From Bacteroides propionicigenes (lineage in GTDB: Bacteria; Bacteroidota; Bacteroidia; Bacteroidales; Bacteroidaceae): 64,000 nt of DNA. Positions within the stretch are counted from its first letter, which is position 1, and each line of letters starts with the position of its first letter. The position numbers and the translations under genes are program-made. The DNA lies in the NCBI RefSeq assembly GCF_018390535.1, contig NZ_JAHBBW010000001.1, forward strand, positions 558,001 to 622,000, given 5' to 3'. Positions 28,877 through 37,903 of the stretch are shown in pieces. The notes under the pieces are model-generated. The model was not told the DNA's origin. It did no database searches and saw only the letters and a program-made list of their open reading frames with translations.

Positions 28877-30622
28877 ATGAGAATAAACAAGCAATCGGTA
28901 ATTACCCTTTTCTTTCTGCTTTGCCTTTGCGCATGCAGGCAAGTACCCTACCCTACTGCCCTAATTACAGCCGACAGCCTTGCCAACATTATGCCGGACA
29001 GTGCCATTCACCTTCTGGAAAGCATCAAGACGGAAATATCCACCGCTCCCGAGGCCACACAAATGTACTACCGCCTGCTCTGCATCAAGGCCAAAGACAA
29101 AGCATACATCCTCAACACCACGGACAGCCTTATACTCCCCATCCTGAACTACTACGTAGAAAAAGACGACAAGCGTCATCTGCCCGAAGCCTACTACTAC
29201 GCCGGCAGAGTCTATCGCGACTTGGGAGACGCCCCGCAAGCATTACCCTATTTCTACAAGGCAATGGAAGCTCTGCCCGAAGACACTGAATCACCGCTGA
29301 AAGGCAAGATATACAGCCAGATAAGCACTTTGCTGCTTTCCCAAAAACTCTATGAAGAGGGACTGGAAGTATTGAAGGAAGGGTATCGGTACAGTTTATT
29401 GAGAAGAGACAGCATCGATATGTTGTTCTGCTTGAGGGATATAGGCAGTGCCTACCGTGAACTGGAGAGGCCGGACAGCACCCTGCACTATTTCAGGGAG
29501 GCAAGAAAGCTGGCCTATGCGATGGACAACAGACGCATGATAAACATGACCGAAAGCCAGGTCGCAGCCGTCTGCGTACAATTGGAAGACTGGGAGAATG
29601 CCAAGCAAGCACTGGACATCGCCATCAAAAGTACCTATCTTCCGGGATTGTCGTCCACTTATTCCATTGCCGCAGAATACTACTACCTCACCGGGCAACC
29701 GGACTCCACCATCTACTATTGTAAACGGATAGAAGATGTAGGAAATGTCTATGGCAAAAGGAACGCCTGCCTGCGCATGGGAAACATATCTCTGGATCGC
29801 GGCAATCCGCAAGCGGCACTGAAGTACATCAATCAATATCTTCTATACAACGACTCGGTATCAAGACTGGAGAATATGGAAACTATCCGCAAGATGCACT
29901 CCATTTACAACTACCGGCTGCGGGAGAAAGAAAACGATGCACTGAAGACCGAAAACAGCCGGAAAACACTAATCATGGCGTATTCCATCGCGTCCGGCCT
30001 CATCCTGCTCTTGCTCTTCCTGCTATACTGGCAGCACAGCCGCCGGAAACAGTTACTGCTGAACGCCCAATTGGAAGACATCAGACGCCTTAAAGAAGAA
30101 CAATACCAAAAGAGCACCCTCTTCATCAAAGAGAACAAGAAGAAGATAGCACTTCTGGAACAACAACTCCAAGCCCTCGGCGAAAAAGACAAAGCACTGA
30201 GAGCGCAACTACAGATGCAAAAGGAGATAACCCTCTATGCCAACAAAAGAGCCGAAATAGAGAAGGACGAACAACGTATGCTGTACTCCGTCATACAGGA
30301 ATCGGATATCTACCGGTTGCTCAAAGAAGAAATCTTGCCCGACAACCGCCCCATAACCCGCGAAGAGTGGAAAGCCCTGAAAGAAACCGTGAACGATGTC
30401 TATGACGACTTCACCGGAAAACTGTACCGGTACCACAAACTCAGCGAACACGAGTTGCACATCTGCCTGCTACTCAAGATAAACATGTCACCCATAGAAA
30501 TCGCCCGGTTGACCAGCCATACCAAAGAATCCATCTCTTCTGCCCGCCGAAGGCTCTACGAAAAGGTATTCAGAGAGAAAGGAGCCCCCGGAAAGTGGGA
30601 CGAATTTATAGCATCCTTATAG
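28877..30622 (+). CDS. TPR / transmembrane / HTH regulatory lipoprotein
   Basis: The 581-residue protein starts with a signal sequence ending LCLCACRQ (possible lipid-accepting Cys18 or Cys20). It continues with TPR repeats (about 80-350: PEAYYYAGRVYRDLGDAPQALPYFYKAME and similar). One membrane helix lies at about 363-388 (IASGLILLLLFLLYW), then a coiled coil and a C-terminal helix-turn-helix-like region (about 525-575, INMSPIEIARLTSHTKESISSARRRLYEKVF). This architecture belongs to a large Bacteroidetes group of putative membrane-bound transcription regulators. The TPRs would lie in the periplasm and the HTH in the cytoplasm. I chose ATG 28877; longer frames lack the signal peptide. It may control the downstream gene cluster. 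Confidence 0.85.
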   Translation: MRINKQSVITLFFLLCLCACRQVPYPTALITADSLANIMPDSAIHLLESIKTEISTAPEATQMYYRLLCIKAKDKAYILNTTDSLILPILNYYVEKDDKRHLPEAYYYAGRVYRDLGDAPQALPYFYKAMEALPEDTESPLKGKIYSQISTLLLSQKLYEEGLEVLKEGYRYSLLRRDSIDMLFCLRDIGSAYRELERPDSTLHYFREARKLAYAMDNRRMINMTESQVAAVCVQLEDWENAKQALDIAIKSTYLPGLSSTYSIAAEYYYLTGQPDSTIYYCKRIEDVGNVYGKRNACLRMGNISLDRGNPQAALKYINQYLLYNDSVSRLENMETIRKMHSIYNYRLREKENDALKTENSRKTLIMAYSIASGLILLLLFLLYWQHSRRKQLLLNAQLEDIRRLKEEQYQKSTLFIKENKKKIALLEQQLQALGEKDKALRAQLQMQKEITLYANKRAEIEKDEQRMLYSVIQESDIYRLLKEEILPDNRPITREEWKALKETVNDVYDDFTGKLYRYHKLSEHELHICLLLKINMSPIEIARLTSHTKESISSARRRLYEKVFREKGAPGKWDEFIASL

Positions 30623-30636
30623 CCGCTATGGAATAG

Positions 30637-30708
30637 TATGCACACAGAAATGCACACTATATGCACACTCTCCGATGAGTCATCATTCAATGAAATTGTC
30701 TTTATTTG
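30637..30708 (+). promoter_or_regulatory. Repeated-motif promoter/operator, copy 1
   Basis: The word [TA]ATGCACAC occurs at 30637, 30649 and 30660. AATGCACACTATATGCACAC (30649-30668) is followed by ATTCAAT at 30685 and TTTG at 30705. The same layout with identical offsets is found at 31325. It lies upstream of the exported protein gene at 30803. Confidence 0.55.
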
Positions 30709-30802
30709 TGATGCAAATTGAAATCTGTATCATACCCGGAAAGGTTCTTATTGTAGAAGCGCAAAAGGCATCCGGAAAGATGCACGCTAATACCATTGGG
30801 TT

Positions 30803-31324
30803 ATGAACATTAGAACAATATTGATTATGGGATTGCTTAGTATGTTAATACCGGTTTGTAACGCACAAAGAATACTTACAGAGCAAGAACAGGCAGATAT
30901 AGATACTTTTCTTTATTTACAAGCCAAGCACGAAACGGAGATAAAAGCTTTGATTACGACCGACACACTGTACTTGGTGGACAGGAAATATGTCTATGCT
31001 TACAAGGGTTACCATATTTCCTACGACAATACCAAAGTAATCCCTTTGACCTCCAAAGAGAAGCAGACAATCACCGATGCATATAAAGAAGGAACATTAG
31101 GTATTTCAGTTAATGACGTTGTTAATTATGCTGCCATTCCGACATTTTATACTTATTTATTTGTAACAGGAGACACATTTATATTATCTTATAACTATGG
31201 AATATTCAAATACGGGGACTTCGAAGAATATGATGTTACAATTTCTAATAAATGGCGACAAAAAGTCGAATCAATCATCAAGAAATACTGTCCTGACAGC
31301 TTTTCCCAAAGTGAACAGTATTGA
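30803..31324 (+). CDS. Exported protein of unknown function
   Basis: The 173-residue product has a signal peptide (ILIMGLLSMLIPVCNAQ, cleavage probably after NAQ or CNA). A mixed alpha/beta body follows with no motif I recognise. It is the first of seven co-oriented exported or membrane proteins after the TPR regulator. A repeated GCACAC-containing element precedes it, and a second copy follows its stop codon. Base usage is more A/T-rich than in the nuo genes. Confidence 0.7.
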   Translation: MNIRTILIMGLLSMLIPVCNAQRILTEQEQADIDTFLYLQAKHETEIKALITTDTLYLVDRKYVYAYKGYHISYDNTKVIPLTSKEKQTITDAYKEGTLGISVNDVVNYAAIPTFYTYLFVTGDTFILSYNYGIFKYGDFEEYDVTISNKWRQKVESIIKKYCPDSFSQSEQY

Positions 31325-31384
31325 AATGTACACTATATGCACACTTCCAAACCACTTCTGATTCAATAATATTACTTTTCTTTG
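31325..31384 (+). promoter_or_regulatory. Repeated-motif promoter/operator, copy 2
   Basis: AATGTACACTATATGCACAC (31325-31344) differs at one base from the copy at 30649. ATTCAAT (31361) and TTTG (31381) lie at exactly the same offsets of 36 and 56 bases. It precedes the MORN/YwqK-like gene at 31419. Confidence 0.55.
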
Positions 31385-31418
31385 CCGGAAAATAAACAAT
31401 GCCCAAAACTATTATGGT

Positions 31419-32492
31419 ATGAAGAAAATGTTTTTAATGTTCCTCCTATGCGGAGCGACCCTGCTGAACACATCAGCACAAGAGAAAATATATAAAATAG
31501 ATGAAGTATCAGTTATCAACTACGGCGACGGACGATTACTGTACCGCCATTGGGATCAGGATAAAACTCCCCTGCAAGGCGAGCATCGCATCATCGATGG
31601 TTATCGTTCAGAATACTTTATTGCCAACTTCAAGGACGGAATGTATGACGGTCTTTACCGATACTACAAAAATAATGTATTGATGATAGAAAGCACTTAC
31701 AAGAACGGTAACTTTGACGGCTATCGCAAAGCATTCTATCCAGACGGCAAAACCTTGGCAGAGGAATCGACCTTCATAAACGGGAAGATGAACGGCATCA
31801 TCAAGTCCTATTATCAGAACGGACAGGTGAAAACCGAAGTCAGCTACAAAATGGGTGTACAGGACGGACCGGACCGCCGTTACAGCGAAGATGGAAAACT
31901 GCTTCTGGACACCTACTATAAAGACGGACTGCCGGACGGCAACTGGGTGGAGCACATCACAAGCAACAGAGGTGACTACACATGCCGCCGTAGCTTTAAG
32001 AACGGGAAAATGACGGGAGAATATTCCAGAATATGGGCAAGCGGAAAGCCACGCGAAAAAGGCACTTACAAAGACGGCAAGAAAGAAGGTGTCTGGACAG
32101 AATACCGCGACGACGGAACGCCATCCGTCTCGACCACCTATAAGGCCGATGAAAAAACCGGGGAAGAAAAGCATTACTTCACCAACGGGAAGGTAGAAAC
32201 ATCAAGAAACTTCCTGAACGGAAAACGTGACGGCATCAGCCGTGAATATTACAGCAGCAACGGCAAGTTGAAATCGGAACGCACTTACAAAACCAACAAA
32301 GAGGAAGGGCCCTACAAGCGTTTCTACGAGGACGGAACATTACGTGAAGAAGGACGCTGCGAAAACGACACAGAAGTCTATCGCAAGGAATATTACGATA
32401 ACGGCAAGCTGAAAGCCGTAGCGGAACGCCCCAACGGTAGTGGTTCGTGGACTACACTGGAAAGGTATGACCGTAACGGGAACAAGCAATAA
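31419..32492 (+). CDS. Exported MORN_2/YwqK-like repeat protein
   Basis: The 357-residue product has a signal peptide (FLMFLLCGATLLNTSAQ). About ten MORN_2-type repeats of roughly 23 residues follow, such as YKNGNFDGYRKAFYPDGK, FINGKMNGIIKSYYQNGQ and YKDGKKEGVWTEYRDDG. Databases often name this family YwqK-type antitoxin, after a B. subtilis immunity protein for an LXG toxin. Here the signal peptide places it outside the cytoplasm and no toxin gene is adjacent, so that role is doubtful. Its end overlaps the next gene by 26 bases. Confidence 0.8.
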   Translation: MKKMFLMFLLCGATLLNTSAQEKIYKIDEVSVINYGDGRLLYRHWDQDKTPLQGEHRIIDGYRSEYFIANFKDGMYDGLYRYYKNNVLMIESTYKNGNFDGYRKAFYPDGKTLAEESTFINGKMNGIIKSYYQNGQVKTEVSYKMGVQDGPDRRYSEDGKLLLDTYYKDGLPDGNWVEHITSNRGDYTCRRSFKNGKMTGEYSRIWASGKPREKGTYKDGKKEGVWTEYRDDGTPSVSTTYKADEKTGEEKHYFTNGKVETSRNFLNGKRDGISREYYSSNGKLKSERTYKTNKEEGPYKRFYEDGTLREEGRCENDTEVYRKEYYDNGKLKAVAERPNGSGSWTTLERYDRNGNKQ

Positions 32493-33159
32493 AACGCGTT
32501 TGCCGGGAATAATCAAGAGACTGCTCATCGGTTGTTTCCCGGCATTCGGCATCTGCATGTCTGCTTGTCCACAGGAAAGATGTGATGTAAAGCAAGACAT
32601 TTACCGGTTGCAACAGGGCTATGAACTTTGCGTCTCTTTATCACCGGATAGCATACGCAGGTTCACCTTAAAGCATGGGGATGAGACGCGATTGATTGAG
32701 GAAGAACCGATAGAATGCACACAAGCCGATAAATATGCTTTGCGTTACAGCGGAATAGATTTCGAAAAGTATTTCGTATTAGACCGTTGGGAATCACAGT
32801 ACAATGTCCGTCTGTACCTATACGAGAAGAGTACCGGAAAGAATCTTTTCAAGAACAAACTGTATTATGAAAGCGATTATGACACTACGTCAGACCTATT
32901 GCTCTACCGGGATGCCGACGACAAAACCAACCCCGATGGAAATTTGACCTTACTTGACTTGCAGACGCTATCCGAAACGAAGATAGACATAAGACGATTT
33001 ATCCCTAAAGGAGAAAGCCCCGTCTATTACCAGGCAAATTTTGAGATAAGCAGGGTGAGCGGTGATTCTGTCTATATCACCTATCATACTGACGAACCGG
33101 TCAGTCATCCGTTTCTTCTATATAAAAGAGGGCGAACAGAAGTAACTGAAAACAAGTAA
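32467..33159 (+). CDS. Putative lipoprotein of unknown function
   Basis: Starting at ATG 32467 the product is 230 residues. It has a basic N-terminus and a hydrophobic stretch (IIKRLLIGCFPAFGICMSAC) ending in a lipobox-like MSAC, so it is probably a lipoprotein. The body is beta-rich with Asp and Tyr and has no recognised domain. An AAGG lies just before the start. The gene overlaps the MORN protein end in another frame and is followed after 5 bases by a membrane protein, so these are likely one operon. Confidence 0.65.
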   Translation: MTVTGTSNKTRLPGIIKRLLIGCFPAFGICMSACPQERCDVKQDIYRLQQGYELCVSLSPDSIRRFTLKHGDETRLIEEEPIECTQADKYALRYSGIDFEKYFVLDRWESQYNVRLYLYEKSTGKNLFKNKLYYESDYDTTSDLLLYRDADDKTNPDGNLTLLDLQTLSETKIDIRRFIPKGESPVYYQANFEISRVSGDSVYITYHTDEPVSHPFLLYKRGRTEVTENK

Positions 33160-33164
33160 GACAC

Positions 33165-33671
33165 ATGATTCCAAACAAAAGCATAAAAGTCTTATCGATT
33201 ACCATTGCAGTCATTCTGGCTGTTCTATTGGTACTCAATGCTCTGCAAGATACGGATGACTGCGGGTCGGCAGCAGCTTTGGCTGTTTTATGGGTAATCG
33301 CAGCTTTTGACCCTTTATGTCCTTACGCTATAGGTTGGCAAATAGCAGCATGGATGTCATTCGTAAGTTTTACCATCATACTGATTGCATCCGTATGTAA
33401 ATGTACCCCTATTAAACGAATACTGATTTTCTATAGCATCATGCCTATCATATATATTGTAGTGACCATGATTTTAGACGCAAAGTTACATCCGGCCGAG
33501 TTTCCGGCTAATATTGATAAGCAGATTTATAAAGCAATAGCTTGTTTAATCGTATGCCGCATCAGTTGTTCTTATGTACGTTACTATATAGGCAGTGCAT
33601 GGCACGGCGTATTGGCACTACTACTCTACCTTAGTATAGGCACCATCGTAATTATAACACAGGAATATTAA
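33165..33671 (+). CDS. Small multi-pass membrane protein
   Basis: The 168-residue protein has four or five hydrophobic segments and the motif YYIGSAWHGVLALLLYL near its C-terminus. The shorter protein encoded just downstream repeats this motif, so the two look like tandem duplicates. No family is recognised. It begins 5 bases after the upstream lipoprotein gene. Confidence 0.65.
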   Translation: MIPNKSIKVLSITIAVILAVLLVLNALQDTDDCGSAAALAVLWVIAAFDPLCPYAIGWQIAAWMSFVSFTIILIASVCKCTPIKRILIFYSIMPIIYIVVTMILDAKLHPAEFPANIDKQIYKAIACLIVCRISCSYVRYYIGSAWHGVLALLLYLSIGTIVIITQEY

Positions 33672-33688
33672 TAAATAAAACGATTAGA

Positions 33689-34036
33689 ATGAAAGCGAAA
33701 CTAATTTTCTATGGCACCATGATTGCCATATACACAGGAATAATGATAATAAATATAACAATAGCTTCTTCCTCAGGATGTAGTACTACCTCATTCCCGA
33801 TTTTAGAGTACGTTCTTGAAGCTTGGCTGATTTGTCTATTCGTATGTCCTTTCAGTTGCTTTTTTGCCCGACACTATACAGGCAGTGCATGGCATGGCGT
33901 ACTGGCACTACTGTTATTCCTTATTATTGCAGGGTATATCTTTATATGGTATGATGTACTGGCATTACTACTATTATTCATTATTATCGTAGGAGGTATC
34001 ATTACAGTACTGTTATATCGAAAAGCAAATAAATAG
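33689..34036 (+). CDS. Small membrane protein, paralogue of the preceding gene
   Basis: The 115-residue protein repeats the HYTGSAWHGVLALLLFL motif of its upstream neighbour. It then repeats a DVLALLLLFIIIVGG segment again, so it has an internal tandem duplication of a membrane helix. The DNA GGCAGTGCATGGCA is identical at 33591 and 33881. It has three or four membrane segments and no known function. The next gene starts 5 bases on. Confidence 0.6.
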   Translation: MKAKLIFYGTMIAIYTGIMIINITIASSSGCSTTSFPILEYVLEAWLICLFVCPFSCFFARHYTGSAWHGVLALLLFLIIAGYIFIWYDVLALLLLFIIIVGGIITVLLYRKANK

Positions 34037-34041
34037 AAGAT

Positions 34042-35580
34042 ATGAAAAAAGTAGTCATCCTCCTCCTCTTGGCAATATTCATCAGCAGTTGCGGAAACAA
34101 GCAAAGTAAAGCAACTCATGCACAAGTTGAGACACCCCAAAGCGACAGCCTCACTCCAGCACCCCAATGCGACGACACTATCCCGGTGACCCGATATAGC
34201 GGCATCTATACATTCGGGGATTCCACCACCCGTCAGGGAGCACCCAAAGGGGAAGCTTATTTCTACCCATACGATGACACCACGCTGCTATTCTATATTT
34301 ATGTCAACATCGGAGCACCTGCATATAACAGCGGTTCCATTGACGGACACATCGCCGTACACAACGGAAAAGCCACTTACCGTGCATACCTCGGCATGAC
34401 AGAAAACGATTGTGTGCTACACTTCGAGTTCAAAGGCGATACACTGACCGTTGTTCAAGAAGGATACGAAAACTGCGACTGCGGTTTCGGTAATCATGTC
34501 TTTCTGGATGATACTTTCGTCCGGACTACGCCGGATATTCCCCAATACTTCGTCACCATCGCCAACGATACAGTCTATTTCAGCCAATTGAAGGAGCAGG
34601 AACAAGAAAAATATAAAACCTGCCCCAAAATAGACAGCCGCTTCATAAGCTACTTCCCCGATTTAGCTTTAGGCAAAGGGCATGATCGCGGAAAACAGAT
34701 TCCGCAAGAAATCATCAATGAGTTCCTCCCCGATTTGTCCGATTCACTTTATATAAAGGAAGAATTCTATGCCGTAGGCAAAATCATCGGCTACAGAAAT
34801 ATGGATTTATTCGTACTGGACCGTGAGCAGGAACGGGAAGATGAAGACTCTTATGACAACCATGTAGACCACGAGCGCTTGCTATTGTTATTCGATAAGG
34901 CAGGTTTTCCGGTACAAAGTACTAATGAATACAATGAATTTAGTGAGTATTATTCAAACGAGAAAGAGACCCGCACCACTATCACAATGGCAAATCACTA
35001 CTATGGAGAAGGCGGCGAGGCACATTTCAGTAGTTTTTTTGATAGAGATACCACTCTTATCAGCCATGAACATGTTTCGGCTTCCGAATCTGCCACAGGA
35101 TACCAAACCTCGATTATCAGTGATAAGGAATGGCGATGGCAAATCAGCCGGGAAGGTAAGGAAGAGATAGTAGAAATCACAAAAATAAAATACTCATCTC
35201 CATTCTTTGAACGCAGTTTTTTAGTAAAACAAGATTGGGACACACTGCCGGACACATCATCCGACACCAAGCTCATCAGGCTCTTTCCCACAGAAACTCT
35301 CCCATACACATTATATAGTGATGACGATTTCAAGTTGAACGAAAAGATAGAACTGCGCTTTTATATCAGTAAAAAGGGAGATTACATTTTCACCACCTTT
35401 GAACTGGTCGATGATAATGGAGAGGTGATAGACCGCTACATTGTGGGCAGGAATCATGACGAGCCGCCAACCACCAGAGTTACCCCCGTGGAGAGTAAAC
35501 GAAAATGCCCCATTATCATGGAAACTTCGGATGGAGAAATATATGTGAAACCGGGAGAGAAACATATTTCGTTCCTATAA
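34042..35580 (+). CDS. Putative lipoprotein of unknown function
   Basis: The 512-residue product has a lipoprotein signal peptide (VVILLLLAIFISSCGNKQ, Cys near residue 18) and a Thr/Pro/Gln-rich linker. A large beta-rich body follows. The N-terminal third (YSGIYTFGDSTTRQGAPKGEAYFYPYDD) resembles a beta-barrel or sandwich, but I cannot assign a family. It starts 5 bases after the small membrane protein gene, as part of the same apparent operon. Confidence 0.7.
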   Translation: MKKVVILLLLAIFISSCGNKQSKATHAQVETPQSDSLTPAPQCDDTIPVTRYSGIYTFGDSTTRQGAPKGEAYFYPYDDTTLLFYIYVNIGAPAYNSGSIDGHIAVHNGKATYRAYLGMTENDCVLHFEFKGDTLTVVQEGYENCDCGFGNHVFLDDTFVRTTPDIPQYFVTIANDTVYFSQLKEQEQEKYKTCPKIDSRFISYFPDLALGKGHDRGKQIPQEIINEFLPDLSDSLYIKEEFYAVGKIIGYRNMDLFVLDREQEREDEDSYDNHVDHERLLLLFDKAGFPVQSTNEYNEFSEYYSNEKETRTTITMANHYYGEGGEAHFSSFFDRDTTLISHEHVSASESATGYQTSIISDKEWRWQISREGKEEIVEITKIKYSSPFFERSFLVKQDWDTLPDTSSDTKLIRLFPTETLPYTLYSDDDFKLNEKIELRFYISKKGDYIFTTFELVDDNGEVIDRYIVGRNHDEPPTTRVTPVESKRKCPIIMETSDGEIYVKPGEKHISFL

Positions 35581-35616
35581 CACAATACCCAATCCCATAG
35601 AACCAATTATAAAGAC

Positions 35617-36573
35617 ATGAAATTCAATAGATACACTTGCCTGCTCTTGCCAAGTATAGCATTACTGCTCACCGCATGCGGTCACAATGCCCAACCGCAA
35701 GAACACTATAATTCAGTTTTAATCACAGAATACAACAACACCTACGATAATGCGGGCAGATTGGTGAATGTAAAAGCAGTAAATACGCATAATCTGTACT
35801 ACAGTCAAGACAAAGCTTATATACTGACATCTAATAGTTTGCAGCAATATATCTATAGCAATGACACGGACTATATAGCCACAGAGATTTCCGACTCTGA
35901 CATAAAGACAACAAGCCGTCACAAGAACATAAAAGAGGAACTTTGGCTAAAAGATGGCAAGGATACCACATTCTACTCATTTACCAGATATTACGCCAAG
36001 GACAAACCGGAATACATAAAAGATATATCCGCATCCGCCGATACTCCTTCGGAGAAACAGGTCTCCGAAAGTTTTTATACTTATGACAGTCAAGGAGAAC
36101 TCCTTAAAACAACAGACACAGACTTGATAACCGGGCAGAAAACAGAAAGATACTTCTTCAAAGGGATTACCTACGAGGAAGCTCTACAAAAGATACCTCA
36201 CTCCGAATGTACACAGGAGATAGTTTGCGAAAACACTACGACAAACAATGACACCGTTATTGTCCTGACTACCATTGACGGAGCGCCCAGTAAAACCCGG
36301 AAAGAATACAGAGACGGAGAACTAAGGATTGAAGTTCTCAATAGGGAATTCGAAGATTTTCATTGGACAGACAGTACCTACTACAAGAATGGCATGAAGT
36401 TCAAAGAAACCCGTATTGATTCAAACCGGACAAATAAAACCATAACAATCTCAATTTATGATGAAAAGGGGCATTTATTGAAAGAAACCGATAAATACAA
36501 ATACAATATAAGTACAGAACAAGAAGATTTACTGCCATCCTATCAGATACCCTATATATCAGATGAGCTTTGA
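35617..36573 (+). CDS. Putative lipoprotein of unknown function
   Basis: The 318-residue product has a lipoprotein signal peptide (LLLPSIALLLTACGHNAQ, Cys near residue 21). Repeated short segments of the type YDNAGRLVNV, YDSQGELLKT and YDEKGHLLKE loosely resemble YD/RHS-like units. It is the last gene of the cluster and converges on the MscS gene 33 bases away. No known function. Confidence 0.65.
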   Translation: MKFNRYTCLLLPSIALLLTACGHNAQPQEHYNSVLITEYNNTYDNAGRLVNVKAVNTHNLYYSQDKAYILTSNSLQQYIYSNDTDYIATEISDSDIKTTSRHKNIKEELWLKDGKDTTFYSFTRYYAKDKPEYIKDISASADTPSEKQVSESFYTYDSQGELLKTTDTDLITGQKTERYFFKGITYEEALQKIPHSECTQEIVCENTTTNNDTVIVLTTIDGAPSKTRKEYRDGELRIEVLNREFEDFHWTDSTYYKNGMKFKETRIDSNRTNKTITISIYDEKGHLLKETDKYKYNISTEQEDLLPSYQIPYISDEL

Positions 36574-36606
36574 TGAAGCATCTATCAATAGCCAAATTCC
36601 CTAAAA

Positions 36607-37860
36607 TCACGAGAAGGCTCTTTGAAAATCCCTGCCTGACGGAGACTGGAATACCTGCAAATCAAATTCCGGGATAATAGCAAGTACATGGTCGAAGACA
36701 TCAGCCTGTACTCCCTCGTAAGGGACCCAGTCCTTGATAGCACAGAAAAAATAAAGCTCCATAGGAATGCCATGATCTGTGGGTTGCAACTGGCGCACCA
36801 TGCAGACAAGTTCCTGGTTTACATCAGGAAGGCTTTTCAAGTAGGCAGTCAGATAAGCCCGGAACACGCCCAAATTGGTTTGGCGGCGACCGTTGACAAG
36901 AATGGAATTGTCGATATGATGTTCCTTGTTATACTCCTCTATCACTGTTTCCGTATGCTCCACATAGTCTTTCAGCAAACGAATCTTACGATACTTGTCC
37001 AGCATCTCCGGAGTACAGAACTTCACACTGTTCATATCGATATTAATGGAACGCTTGACGCGCCGCCCTCCGCTCTCGCGCATACCGCGCCAGTTCTGAA
37101 ACGAATCGCTGACCAGCAGATAGGGCGGAATCGTAGTGATGGTATTATCCCAGTTACGCACCTTTACCGTATTCAGTGTGACTTCTATCACCGTACCGTC
37201 TGCACCGTATTTGGGCATTGCAATCCAGTCGCCCACCTTCAGCATATCATTGGCGGAAAGCTGCACACCCGAAACAAATCCCATAATAGAATCCTTGAAC
37301 ACCAGCATCAGGATAGCGGCAGAAGCACCCAACCCCGCCAACAACGACAATGGAGACCTATCAATCAGAATACTTACCACGATAATGGCGCCCACAAACC
37401 AGAGAATCACCTGTACCGTCTGCAACATTCCCTTCAACGGGCGGTCGCGGAGTTGTTCCTTCTCGCTGTACACAGCATAAACAGCCTTCAGGAACGAATT
37501 GATGAAACTCAGGAACGTAATAAGAATATAGATAAGGCAGACACGCTGGATGAATCCCAGAGTGGAAGAGCTCGTCTCGGCAAAAGCAACCGGAATAAAA
37601 ATATAGATAATGACAGGCGCCACCATCCGGCTAAGGTGAATCAACACTTTACGGTCGAAAACAATATCATCCCATGTAGCTTTTGTTTTCCTTATCAGAT
37701 GCGCCACCACTTTCAACAAAATGTTCCGGCAGATAGCATCCGCCAGAAAAGCGACAATCAGTACCAGCGCAAAAGCTATAAATTGATCGAGTATATCGGC
37801 CAGAGAAGGGGCTGTTCCCCAAGAAATCAATAATTCGTCGATATTCTTTAATATGTCCAT
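36607..37860 (-). CDS. MscS-family mechanosensitive channel (YbdG-like)
   Basis: The 417-residue inner-membrane protein would release solutes when the membrane is stretched. It has about five membrane segments in residues 20-190. The MscS pore/beta region follows (SLLAGLGASAAILMLVFKDSIMGFVSGVQLSANDMLKVGDWIAMP, about 176-220), with the vestibule sequence GTVIEVTLNTVKVRNWDNTITTIPPYLLVSDSFQNW. Length and the long C-terminal domain resemble E. coli YbdG (MscM). It is downstream of the DUF4435 gene on the same strand, 43 bases apart. Confidence 0.92.
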   Translation of the reverse strand: MDILKNIDELLISWGTAPSLADILDQFIAFALVLIVAFLADAICRNILLKVVAHLIRKTKATWDDIVFDRKVLIHLSRMVAPVIIYIFIPVAFAETSSSTLGFIQRVCLIYILITFLSFINSFLKAVYAVYSEKEQLRDRPLKGMLQTVQVILWFVGAIIVVSILIDRSPLSLLAGLGASAAILMLVFKDSIMGFVSGVQLSANDMLKVGDWIAMPKYGADGTVIEVTLNTVKVRNWDNTITTIPPYLLVSDSFQNWRGMRESGGRRVKRSINIDMNSVKFCTPEMLDKYRKIRLLKDYVEHTETVIEEYNKEHHIDNSILVNGRRQTNLGVFRAYLTAYLKSLPDVNQELVCMVRQLQPTDHGIPMELYFFCAIKDWVPYEGVQADVFDHVLAIIPEFDLQVFQSPSGRDFQRAFS

Positions 37861-37903
37861 GATGCTTAAATATAAAGTATGAGGTATAAAATACGACAGG
37901 GGG

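Noticed and set aside
31419..32492. MORN_2 protein as the antitoxin of a toxin-antitoxin pair
   Set aside because: It has a signal peptide and there is no LXG-type or other toxin gene next to it, so the database-style name is not supported here.
36688..37833. Open frame of 381 codons opposite the MscS gene
   Set aside because: It lacks family features, while the minus strand gives a full MscS protein.
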